The notes under the pieces are model-generated. The model ran no database searches, was not told where the DNA came from, and worked only from the letters and a program-made list of their open reading frames with translations. This document shows, one piece after another, positions 35,461 to 46,400 of a DNA stretch of 64,000 nt. Source of the DNA: Yamagishiella unicocca (taxonomy: Eukaryota > Chlorophyta > Chlorophyceae > Chlamydomonadales > Volvocaceae); the NCBI GenBank assembly GCA_003116995.1, contig BDSL01000091.1, forward strand, positions 124,001 to 188,000. The letters are read 5' to 3'. The position numbers and the translations under genes are program-made. The stretch's first letter is position 1. Every line of letters begins with the position of its first letter.

Positions 35461-36657
35461 CTCGGCGGCGGCAGCCTAGAGGACAGCATTCCGGTGGGCG
35501 TATCTGCGATACTGTTCCACTGCGTTCAATGGACAAAGAATTCTTATGCATCCCGGCACCTGCAGGAAGGCGGTGGTGGCAACTCGCCGTCAGCAGCAGC
35601 CGCTCAGCAGCTGGCCCAGCTTTTATTTTACGGGGTCCGTGATTGGTTGCCATCGTTGTCGCGCCTGTGGACGGTGCGGCTATCACATTCTGCACTGCAG
35701 CATCGCGAGCTCATGGAGATCTTGGACACTGCGGTCACTTTCTGGATATCTCATCTGGCGTTGTCGGTTTGTCCGGAACCGGTCGCGGCGGCGGTGGCCA
35801 GCGGCACGCCCGCCGACGTGGTGGCGGCGGCGGTGAGCGATTTGACCCGGATGTTGGCGCACGAGGTAGGCGTGGTGGCGCAGCTGGGAGTGGCCCTGGG
35901 CGCCGCGAGGGAGCTGCACGGCAGCGGCTGCTGGGACACAAGCCGGCTGAGGCAACTATTCGAGTGCTGCGCTGCTGTGGCTTCGTTGCTCGAACCCGAG
36001 GTTCAGCTGGCAGTCTTGCGATCCGCGGTCGCCCAAGAATCAGCAGGCGGAAGTGGGGCAGCTGGCAGCAGCGCCGGTGCCAACGTCAGCGGCAGCGGCC
36101 GGCCTGCTGGTGGCGGGCGCGGGTCGCAACCACGCCGTGACGGCCGCGGCCGCGGTGGCAGTAGCACTGCCACTGCTGGCATTGGTCCTGTCGCTGATGA
36201 CGGTTCAGGAGCACCGGCCGCAGCAGGCAGCAGCGCGGCCGGTGCTGGCGCTGCCGGGCGTGGCGAGGCCAACGTGCTCGGCTGGCTTCCGCGCAACTTC
36301 CGTTACTTGCAGGAGGTGCTGCAGCGTGAGGAGGACAGCTTGGTACAATCTGCGAGTGCGGGCCAGATGGCAGAGCTGCTGGAGCTGTGGGTGTCAGGCA
36401 GGATGTACGGTTCGATTGGTTACGTCTTTGGTGCTGACGAGCTTTTTGACCTGGCGCTGGTGTCGGCTCCCGGTCTGCTGCGCACCTGCACCCACCGCGG
36501 CTGCACCAACCTGGCCGGAGACAGCGAGGCGGAGCTGCGGCTGTGGGCGTGTGACGGCTGCGGCGCGGCGTGGTACTGCTGCCGGGAGTGCCAGCTGGCG
36601 CACTGGCGGGCGGGGCACAAGGAGCAGTGCGGCGGGCGTCAGAGGCGGGGAGGATGA
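35461..36657 (+). pseudogene. 5'-truncated MYND-finger paralogue
   Basis: This is a direct copy (35461-36676) of the second exon of the gene at 37796-41171. It lacks all of exon 1 and the first ~90 codons of exon 2. The frame is intact to a TGA at 36655-36657 and keeps the whole C-terminal MYND zinc finger (about 36484-36636). Differences from the full gene are substitutions and in-frame indels only, such as a longer Gly/Ser/Ala stretch near 36045-36100. Upstream in frame is only the 29-bp minisatellite, with no ATG. The first in-frame ATG is within the homology (about 35714). It may be a dead fragment, or could be expressed from an unseen upstream exon. Confidence 0.75.
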
Positions 36658-37795
36658 CCGCTGAGGAGCCAGTGGGGGCCCCTGCAGCCGCCGCAGTCCG
36701 CATGGGCCTGCCGCAGATCCCACGTCTCCCCCTCGGCCGCCCAACCGCCGGCACCCCGCCGTCGATCTCAGCCACCGAGGAGGAGGAAGAGGTGTTAGGT
36801 ATTGGTTGTAGGGATTGGCGCTGTAGGCCAGCAGTAGTGCCAGGGGCGTGCATGTGCATGTGCGTGTCGTCCGTGCAACCGATGTGGGTCTGCGGGCTGG
36901 CAGCGATGCTGCAGCCCCTACAGCGGCCTGCTTGCTGGACACTTAGATGCACTAGCATGATGCTAAGACGTGGTGGGTGCCTTCCGCCTGGTAGCTGATG
37001 TGGTGGTGGGTGCGGGAGGCGATGTTGCAGGGGACGTGACGGCGACCAGGTGCTGCAAGGGCTGCTAGACTAGAACGGGTTTAATTGCGTGGTTGCAATG
37101 TGTACATTACTCCGTCGTGGCATCTCGAATGTCTGGGATACGTTCCCACCTGATGGTGACTTCACTGGGAACTGCAACGCAAGGCGATTGGCATCTTGTG
37201 CTGACAGTGTGCTGTATCGCCAGGGGCACGTAAGGCCCAGGCTATTGCCAGCGGCACGCTGGCGTGGCTTCCTAGGATTTACTTGTGAGCTACGGTCCGA
37301 CAACAACGCCCTGACACGGTGGCCATCACACAGCCTCTAGGCAACCTACTGTAACGCATCCAAAGTTCACCGCGATCCACATGCCGCGGACTACTCGGCA
37401 CTGCCACCTCAAGCACACGGCCATCGTGTCTGTCCGCAGCGTTGCCATTAGAAGTGCAAGTACACAAGCATTAGGTCGCTCCTGTCCCTTGTTACAGTTG
37501 GTTAGTTGTCTGGTTTTTAGCATTCCTGCAGCAAAGTGCGCAGCTCATTCATGATCCAGGCACGTTAACACCCACACTGATATAGAAAGTGATCGTCTTA
37601 TTGTAAGGCACGCATATTCAGGCCATGCTCCTGTGCTCCTGTCATTAGCTGGCATATCGCCCGGTTGGACATAAGTTATGGTGGCTAGAACACTGTTAGC
37701 GTTCAGGCGTGTGCTTTCACTCCTTTTACAGTTCGTGGCGTCCTAGTGGTCGCAAAACTGCGCCGGAACCTCTGTCGGCAGCTGGCTGGTCAAGA
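36658..37795. other. intergenic between the two MYND copies
   Basis: The segmental copy ends at 36676. Beyond it no gene is recognised. TGTAA signals occur at 37349-37353 and 37602-37606, the second as TGTAAG; either could end a transcript of the truncated copy. The final ~200 bases should hold the promoter and 5' UTR of the full MYND gene. Confidence 0.5.
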
Positions 37796-40700
37796 ATGGT
37801 GAAGCTTACGGAAAACCATATAAAAAGCGTAAAACAGTTGCGCATTGCAGCTGCACGGCTTCGTTATGTATCGGGGGCCGGCTTGCCCGACGTGTCAGGC
37901 CAATCCGATCCTCCGTCGACCGCTACGCAAGTGGCGGACGACGTCGAATACATTTATCGAATCATGTTAACTCTCGGTGTCCAAGGCGACAACGATGTCG
38001 GTGTGGCGCCGCAATTCGTCAGAATCATCTGCCGCGCCCTGCAGCGCGTATTGGCTGTCTCAGTGCGTAAGCCGGCGATACTCTCAGTCAACGGCGTCAT
38101 CAGCCAAGAAGACCTGATGTACAGCTTAATCACTCGTTATGCTGTGCGGCTAAGCTATTTGCTGGTGGCCAGGGAGTCGAGCACGTCGATCGACTTCACG
38201 GGCAGCCCCGATGCTACCGACTTCGCGCTGACGCTCATGCGCATGCACACCTTCCACTGCTACAGCCGTCAGCTCGCGGCCATCACCGCCGTCGCATCAG
38301 AGGAGGTGTGGCCGGCAGCATGGATATCAGCGGCAACAAGGGACGCGGAGGGCGCTGCAGCCGGAACGCGTGCTGCTGCTGAGCACATACATTGCACCGA
38401 GAGCCTCGTCGATCCTGTACGGGAGTACATCACCGCGGTGTTGTCCGGGGGCGTGCACCTGCTGCTTGCGCTATCAGGAGTTGGGTGCGCTGTGTCCAGC
38501 GACTATTGCCCGCCACTCAATGCTGGAAGCGGGGCAATGGCGACGGGGCCAGAGCAGATGGACATGCCCAGGCGGCGTGCTATGGTGTGCGAGCTGGCGG
38601 CGGCGTTACGCGACAGCTGCTTTGCAGAGCACTTGCCGAAGGCTTGGTTAACTCTGCAGTGCAAGCCCTCGGAGTCGCGGCCCTTGCCGCAACAGGCGGA
38701 TGAGGGTTGGATGGCAAGCCTCCTACTCGGCATCAGCAATTTGCATCGGATCAGCTTTCGCTGCAGAGAGGTGGGCATGGAGGCAGAAGCCGCTGCCCTG
38801 CAAGGCGTTCTTTCCGGCAGCTGCGTGCAGTGCCTGGTGCTGGCGATGGGGGTGGCGACGTTGCGCTCCGCTGATGACGGCCCCGTGTACGGCATGCCTC
38901 AGGAGCTGCTGTGCCGCCTGCCGATACCAGACCATGGGGATTCATGGTACGATGACCGTGCCAGGCGTTACGTATTTAGCCATATCTTCAACGGCGTTGT
39001 CGAATTGCTGGCTGCAGCATCAAATTGCACAACGCGTTCACCACCGCTGGGGCGCCGCTCTGCGCTTGCGCTGCTGCTGCGGATAGGCCGCTGCGCCATG
39101 GCATCGATGCTGACGTGGACACGGCTCCGGGACGCAGAGGGGCATCAGGTGTCGCCCTCTCCACCACCCACCACAAGTGCCGGCGGGGGTGGCGGCGACG
39201 GCGCCGTCCAGCCGCCATCTGGCCCACCTGGCTGCAAGCTGGCCGTGATGACTTGCGTGGAAGCCCTAAACCTGGCGGTGAAGTGGCCTGGGGCAGCTAG
39301 GACGGTCCTAGCGGAGGAGGAGTATTGGAAGCTGGTGGCTGGCACTGCCCGGGAGCTGCAGGTAGCGGGCTTGACACGCGGGCACCTGCAGCTCTTCGCC
39401 CGACTGCTGCAGCCGCCACCCGGGTTCGAGCCCGGTTTGCAGCGATGCGGTAAGTGATGGATTGAGACGGGTATACACATGCGTGCGGCTTCGGGCACGT
39501 GTGGGCGTAGTTAGTGCATGCGGTTCGAGTGTCCGCATGCTGGCTGTTGACCCATTTGGGGAGGAGGCAGCAGTGGGGTACGCTGGTGGCATGGCGGATG
39601 GGTGGGTGCGGGGTTGAGCAGGGCCAGGGCGCTTGGGGAGAGAACCCGTTCGGTTGGCTCGTTGCACGTGCAGCTCGTCCTTCCACCCACCAACAATTGG
39701 TCCCGATTCGTTTCATCTTTCGCACATACCTCCCGTTCCCGCAGGCCCCTTGCCGCCATCACCTCCGCCCTGGACGGTGATGGCGCTCAGCGGGGGACTG
39801 CTGCCCTGCCTGGAGCGCCTGCTGCGGCGGGCGGGTGAGGCACCTCGCGGCCCAGAAGCAACTGTCGTGAGTGCCCTGCCATGGACCCATCTGTGGTCCC
39901 TGCTCGCCTATGGCGAGCCACGCCAGGCGGCGGCGCTGATGGCCACCCTCGGCAAAGTCCTGCGGCGCGTGGTGCTCGACGATACCACGGGGAACAACCC
40001 GACAGCTGACACTGGACCGCTCGGCGGCGGTAGCCTAGAGGACAGCATTCCGGTGGGCGTATCTACGATACTGTTCCACTGCGTTCAATGGACAAAGAAT
40101 TCTTATGCATCCCGGCACCTGCAGGAAGGCGGTGGTGGCAACTCGCCGTCAGCAGCAGCCGCTCAGCAGCTGGCCCAGCTTTTATTTTACGGGGCCCGTG
40201 ATTGGTTGCCATCGTTGTCACGCCTGTGGACGGTGCGGCTATCGCACCCGCGGCAGCATCGTTGGTCCATGGACTTCGTCGACACTGCGCTCCTTTCCTG
40301 GATATCTCATCTGGCGTTGTCGGTATGTCCGGAACCGGTCGCGGCGGCGGTGGCCAGCGGCACGCCCGCCGACGTGGCGGCGGCGGCGGTGAGCGATTTG
40401 ACCCGGATGTTGGCGCACGAGGTGGGCGTGGTGGCGCAGCTGGGAGCTGCCCTGGGCGCCGCGAGGGAGCTGCACGGCAGCGGCTGCTGGGACACAAGCC
40501 GGCTGAGGAGACTGCTCGAGTGCTGCAGTTTTGTGGCTTCATTGCTCGCACCCGACGTTCAGCTGGCAGCCTTGCGATCCGCGTTCGCCCAAGAAGCGGC
40601 AGGCGCTGAGGGCGGCAGCGGCCGGCCTGCTGGTGGCGGGCGCGGGTCGCAACCACGCCGTGGCGGCCGTGGTGGCAGTAGCACTGCCGCTGCTGGCAGT

Positions 40701-41171
40701 GGTCCTGTCGCTGATGACGGTTCAGGAGCACCGGCCGCAGCAGGCAGCAGCGCGGCCGGTGCTGGCGCTGCCGGGCGTGGCGAGGCCAACGTGTTCGGCT
40801 GGCTTCCGCGCAACTTCCGTTACCTGCAGGAGGTGCTGCAGCGTGAGGACTGCACGACTCACGCTGTGAACGCGGGGCTGATGGCAGAGCTGCTGGAGCT
40901 GTGGGTGTCAGGCAGGATGGACGGTTCGCTTCGTTTGGTCTTTGTTGCTGACGAGCTTTTTGACCTGGCGCTGGTGTCAGCTCCCGGTCTGCTGCGCACC
41001 TGCACCCACCGCGGCTGCACCAACCTGGCCGGAGACAGCGAGGCGGAGCTGCGGCTGCGGGCGTGTGACGGCTGCGGCGCGGCGTGGTACTGCTGCCGGG
41101 AGTGCCAGCTGGCGCACTGGCGGGCGGGGCACAGGGAGCAGTGCGGGGGGCGTCAGAGGCGGGGAGGATGA
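37796..41171 (+). CDS. large MYND-type zinc-finger protein
   Basis: Two exons, 37796-39449 and 39745-41171, phase 1, canonical GTAAGT donor and CGCAG acceptor; 1026 aa. The start is the first ATG of an open frame that extends a little further 5' without another ATG. Residues 1 to about 960 form a largely helical, Ala/Leu-rich region with no named domain. A Gly/Ser/Ala linker (about 840-890) precedes a C-terminal MYND finger (about 973-1020): C-x4-C, CDGC, YCCREC, then HWRAGH-x3-C. MYND fingers bind proline-rich partners; volvocine algae have many such proteins with the finger at the very C-terminus, mostly of unknown function. The function cannot be given. Confidence 0.88.
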
Positions 41172-43222
41172 CCGCTGAGGAGCCAGTGGGAGTCCTGTTC
41201 CCCAGAGGCGTCACAGGAGGCGGGAGGCTGACCGTGAATGAGTGAATTCCTAGGGGACCCCGTCGAATGGTGGGGGGCCGGAAACGACATTCGCCTTGCT
41301 GGGCGGGAGGTTTCTCCGTATTCGCGTCCTGGCCGAGGAACGGAGGAGAGGTGAGGGAGATGCGATGGCATGCGCAGTGGTGGTTGGCTGTGGAGCCGTC
41401 ATGGGCTCATGGTTGATCACGGAAGTGTCTGCGCAGTAGCAGATGGCGGCTTCGAAGGCCAGAACGAGCGTCAGCGGCTCCAAAGGGCAGTTTACAACGG
41501 CCAGAGCGCCGGCTATGTTGCAAGCCCTTCAGTGTTGGATGCAGGAAGTCCGTCATCGAAACACCGCCATCTTGCGCATGCTTTTTAAGCGCGATCGGTA
41601 TGGCGGTAGTTATGGGAGTGTACATGCACATTGAGGACGACCGGGCGCCAGGCTCTCACTGTGTCAAGACAGAGGATATACGACCAACACAGTACATGAC
41701 AACCGCACCCACTTCTTGCTTTCTCCTAAGCCTCAAAACGATTCCTTTTCGCGCCCCTGATTCGTGTGGCTTACAGGAAAGACCTGAGCGCCTTATTTAC
41801 TTGACAACCAGTCAGGTTCGCACGCAAGGTGGCGCGATGCCCTACACGTGCAACGGGGCACAAAATGCCAGACACCCTGCGGTAAAGAGATAGACAGCAG
41901 TGCACGCAGTCAGACAAACCTGCCGCTATTTAGTACTGACGCCACCGTAGGCAGCTTCACATCACGTATGTCTCGCAGTCAGCCTGCAGCTGACGGTGCA
42001 TGCCTCAAGTACGCAGTGGGAACACAACGGGAAAGCCCACAAGCACGGCACCAGTGGAGGTGTACAGGAAGGAGGCCTGCCCACTCCCTCGTACAAAAAC
42101 ACCAAAATGCTGGTACGCCTTGCAACTGTAAACCCTAGATCGCCGACTGACTCGCCTGGCACTGCAGCGAGCTGGACGATCCAGCCATCCAAAGCAGCGC
42201 AGCCACGACTAACGCACCCCCGACGACGATCAGGCTACCGTAGCATACCGTGTCATGCACGCAAGCCGACATGGCTGTCCACAGGTAACCCGAGTGCGCC
42301 GTCACTTTGAAGCACTAGGATAAGTATACACGACAGCCACGTGGCCAGTTTCTACCACTCAAACCCCTCGTGCAGCTGCTGGCCATATCAGAGACCGCAG
42401 CACCATGGACGGGTTGGGGCCCTTGTTGAAAGGCAGCGCCCAGTCCGTCTTAAGCAGCTATCATTGCGCCGCCGCAAAAGGCAGTCATGCAGCGACCCGT
42501 GTTATGTTTGGGTCCTCACAGTGCAGGACCGGCCTGTCATTCCCAGTAGTAACCCAGTACACGCGTCCATAAGCTATCTAGCACGCATGGGGTACCCCTC
42601 CTGCCTGCCCTTCTGAAGGTCAGCAGCAGAAGCAACTTTAAAGCCGCTCCACAATGCAGCAGGCCGCCGTCCGACACAGCACATGGTCGTTGTGCACCCA
42701 CAATCGCCAGCCTATCTGTGCAGCCGTTCAAAATCGCATACGAGTTGCTCTACCTACCGGCCCGACTCACGTTGTCAGGCTGGGTTCTGTGCCGCAAGGC
42801 TCCACCGCGGCGTCGCTTCCGTCCCCCATCACCACAAACCGGGTCGCTCACGGGTTCCGTGTTTGGCCCAACAGGCAGGTGTCCGCGCCTGCGCTGCGTG
42901 GTGGCCGCTGGCTGCGCTGAACGATACCCCGGGGTGCACAGTAGCGGATGACACCCCATGAAAGCTGCGTCAGGTGCGGTGCGCGATCTCGCACCGTCGG
43001 TACGACCCACATGGCACCAAGGATGCTGCTATGCAGGGAAACGGTTTGGTAACCGCGGTGCGCAAGGCCAGACGGTAGCAACGCTGCAAGGCGATCGGAA
43101 CCGTTGATGTGTAAAGACACGCCGTCGACGAAGAGAGTCCCCTCCCTATGCGTTGGCTTGCTGTGTCGGACCCAACTTTGCTAGCTCTCGCAAAAGTAGC
43201 TGGAATTGGACGGCGGCGCCTG
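41172..43222. other. intergenic
   Basis: No gene supported. Segmental homology to the truncated MYND copy ends at 41190. A TGTAA at 42127-42131 is a possible but distant (about 950 bp) poly(A) signal for the MYND gene. The right part should contain the methyltransferase 3' UTR. Confidence 0.45.
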
Positions 43223-43396
43223 TTACGCCGCTGCTGCCTTGGTCATCACCTGCACCGCCTGCGCGCGCTTGGATCTGAGGATGAGGAATGTAGTCCAGAC
43301 CAGCGCCACGACGTTGATGAACAGATCGCGGAACTGGAGCGGTACGAAGCGGTAATTGATGAGCGCAGCCAGCGGCCACATGTTCACGGACAGCAG
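43223..43396 (-). pseudogene. orphan last exon of an Mpv17/PMP22-family gene
   Basis: Fifty-seven codons plus TAA encode the C-terminal end of an Mpv17/PMP22 domain: NMWPLAALINYRFVPLQFR, then D-L-F-I-N-V-V-A-L-V-W-T-T-F-L. This matches family features (W-P...N-F/Y-R-F-V-P...R, then V-W). It follows ctgtag, a plausible splice acceptor, but no other exon of such a gene was found upstream on this strand, where the methyltransferase lies. Its frame is the same as that of the methyltransferase, separated from it only by two in-frame TAG codons. It is not a close copy of the Mpv17 gene at 30-33 kb. Confidence 0.8.
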
Positions 43397-43414
43397 CTAC
43401 AGCCTGTACAGCAG

Positions 43415-46400
43415 CTACAGCCTGTACAGCAGCACGTTCTTGCCCTCGAAAGGCAGCTCCTTCGCCACGACGCGGCCCGGATCCGGATCCAGCTCCGTGA
43501 GGTAGCGCAGCAGCTGCTGGTAGGTGCGGACCTGACGGCCGGCGGCCCAGCAAGCGCACAGCGGGGTGGGCAAGTTGGTGGCCAGCCCTCTGACGATGTC
43601 ATCGTGCTGACATCGTGCGTAACAACATGCAGCGCTCCATCGCACCTTCGATGCGTGGCGTGGTTCGGGTTTTGTGCAGGGTGCGGAAATTTAAAAAGAC
43701 AGCCAGGAGGCCATGGGAGGGGCTGCGAGGAAGACCCGTGTCCGAGTCAGCTGGCCGCGGGAGAGCGGGAAGGCAGAGCAGGGGGGCTCCAGGGTCGCAT
43801 CGCATCTCTCTTCGCGAGGAACGGAAACCCACGGTCCCTCTTACCCCACCTCGTTGACCTCCCCGCCATTTCCGAAATAGCCGGAGAACACACACACCCG
43901 ACGCGCCCGGTGCCTGCCGAATACCCCTGTCCCGACACTCTCCCCCCACCCGGTATTCATGCCCACCCCCCATCCGCTCCGCCCCCCGGCTCCGCCCACC
44001 CTCCCCCCCCCTTTTCTCGCGTCCAGGTGTCCGAAGGCTATGCACCCACTTCGACAATTCCCATGCCGAGTCAACGGTCCTTTTACGCAAACCCCCCCCC
44101 CCTTCCTCGCCTGCTGGCCGCTGCGCAGGTGCCTCTGCGGGAACTCCCCCGCGTACACGCAGCACGGCACCACCGCGAACGGCCGCCCCAGCGCCAGCGC
44201 CAATCGCGCCGCGTGCCCTGCCGCCTGGTCGGGGTGCATACCAACCACCACGCTGCAGTCCAGCAGGCACCGCACGGCACCCTCGGCCCAACCCAGCAGA
44301 TCCTCGCTGCCCGTGTCCGCGGCCGGGGCGGCCACCCCGGCTGCACCTGCGGCCGCGACTGGGGCCGCGCCTGGGGCCGCGACTGGGACGGCACCTGGGA
44401 CGGCACCTGCGGCCGCACCTACGGCCGCGCCTGGGACGGCACCTGCGACCGTGCCTGGGGCTGCACCTGCGACCGCGCCTGGGGGCGCTGCGGGGGCGGC
44501 AGCCGCTTCTGCGATCGCGGCTTTTACTCCTGCCGCAGCCTCCGGTCCGATATCTGCGGGGCTTCCCGGCTGGCTGCCGCTGCTGCTGCTCCCGCTGCAG
44601 TCCTGCTGCCCCGGCTCTCTCTCCCGCGCCTGATTAGGCTGCTTAGGCTGTTCGGATGCCGGTTCTGCTTCCGCCGGTTCCGGAGCCGGGTCCAGGCCAG
44701 CTGCTCGACCTCCGCCATCCTCGGCTGCGACCCCGTGCACCAGCGGCGGTGGCGGCTGCGCCACCTGGAATGCAGCGAGCCCCTCCACCACTTGGAGTGC
44801 AGCGAGCCCCTCCACCACCACCGCCTGCATGTCCGCATCCCCAGCCGCCATCGGACCACATGCTGACGTGCGGCCTTCCTCCTCCGCCGTACAGCCAGCC
44901 CCCACGCCGCCCTGCGGCTCCGCCCTTCGCGTACCGTCCCACGGGTCTGCTGCTACGGCACCCTCCCGCGGGTCTGCTGCTGCCGCACCGTCCCACGGGT
45001 CTGCTGCTGTCGCACCGTCCCACGGGTCTGCTGCTGCCGCAGCGGCACCACTCTCTTTTCGGACGTTGGGGGCATCCGCCGAGGCGCCGTCCCCAGCCTC
45101 GCAGTCTCCACCTCCAATTCCGCTCCCGTCCTCGCCCGCGTCCCCGCCGGCGTCCCCGCCCGTGTCCCCTCCCGCATCCCCGCCCGCGTCCCCGCCGGCG
45201 TTCAGCCCCCCGTCAAACCCCTCATCCTCGTCGTCGTGGCCGCCACGCCGCCGCCGCCAACGACGCCCCACCGGCTGCTGCTGTTGCAGGTCCTGGGGCT
45301 CGTGCTCGTCCAGCGCCATAAGGCCCTTGTGCGTCCAGGCCACCTGACGCAAACCCCATGTGAAATCAATCAAAACGCGAGGCTTTTTCGTGGGTTCAGA
45401 CTTCAAGAGGCCGCAACCAAACACGTGCATTCAGCGGTTTCGACTGGCTGCAGCGCACGTGCGCGATGGACGAGCGAGCAGGAAAAGTGTACGGAAACCC
45501 TCCAGCTAGCGAGACCTTTCCTCTTTGGTCACTCCCAACGGTATACGCTCTCCCCCTTGCCCCACGCCCATCGGGGATGCCCCTTTACCCCCTCCTCCCT
45601 GCCCCATGCCCACCCCGGGTGCCCCGGTTGCCGGCCGCCAAACCCACTTCCCCAGCATGCACCCACAAATGCGCATTCAACCCCGGTCCCCAGCCAGCCT
45701 TCCTACTATCACGGCTTACGGGCTTCCTCGCTACCCCAGGCGGCCACCTCCAGAGCCGAATTTCCTCGTACACGGGTTTTCCTCGTACACGGTTTTTCCT
45801 CGTACACGGTTTTTCCTCCTACACGGTTTTTCCTCCTACACGGTTTTTCCTCCTACACGGTTTTTCCTCCTACACGGTTTTTCCTCGCACCCCACCTCCA
45901 GGGCCTCATTGCGGCTGGCCAGCACCAGCCGGGAGCTGTCCGCCATCGCCGCCACCCACCCGCCGCCGCCCTCCAGGCCCTCGCGCCGCAGCGCCGCCAG
46001 CCTGCCCACACTCTCCACGATCTGCAGCGGCCAGCCGGCAGCAGGGGCCGCAGGCTCGGTCAAAAAAGGGAGCTGAGGCTTGGGAAGTTGGGATGGATGG
46101 CACTAGGGGCGGGCCACGCTGGGCTATTGCAGGCCAACGGTCACGGTATTCGGTGTCTGTGCGCTGATGCCCATGGAACAGCCCCTGTGCCGCCCTAGCG
46201 CCGCCCACTGAACACTACCAACATGCCAAACCGCACACGACGGAATTCCTGAAACACAAAGGCGGACAAGCGCGGCAGCGAGCTCGCATCGCCTTGGTGT
46301 CCTCCCCTCCCCTCCCCTCTCCCCTCGGCGCCCCTTCACCTCACCTCCTCCGTCAGGAACATCCGCAGGTGGCCGGGCTGGCGGGGGCCGCCGTCCGCCT

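Noticed and set aside
34674..35642. 322-codon frame across the 29-bp array
   Set aside because: Starts at a non-ATG codon, is entirely repeat, and runs out of frame with the MYND homology.
37709..37795. Upstream extension of the MYND protein by 29 codons
   Set aside because: The extension begins at GTG; the first ATG is at 37796, which is the normal choice for a nuclear gene.
43148..44866. 572-codon plus-strand frame
   Set aside because: Antisense shadow of the methyltransferase exons 9 and 10 and their repeats; the minus-strand frame has the conserved motifs and phase-correct splice sites.
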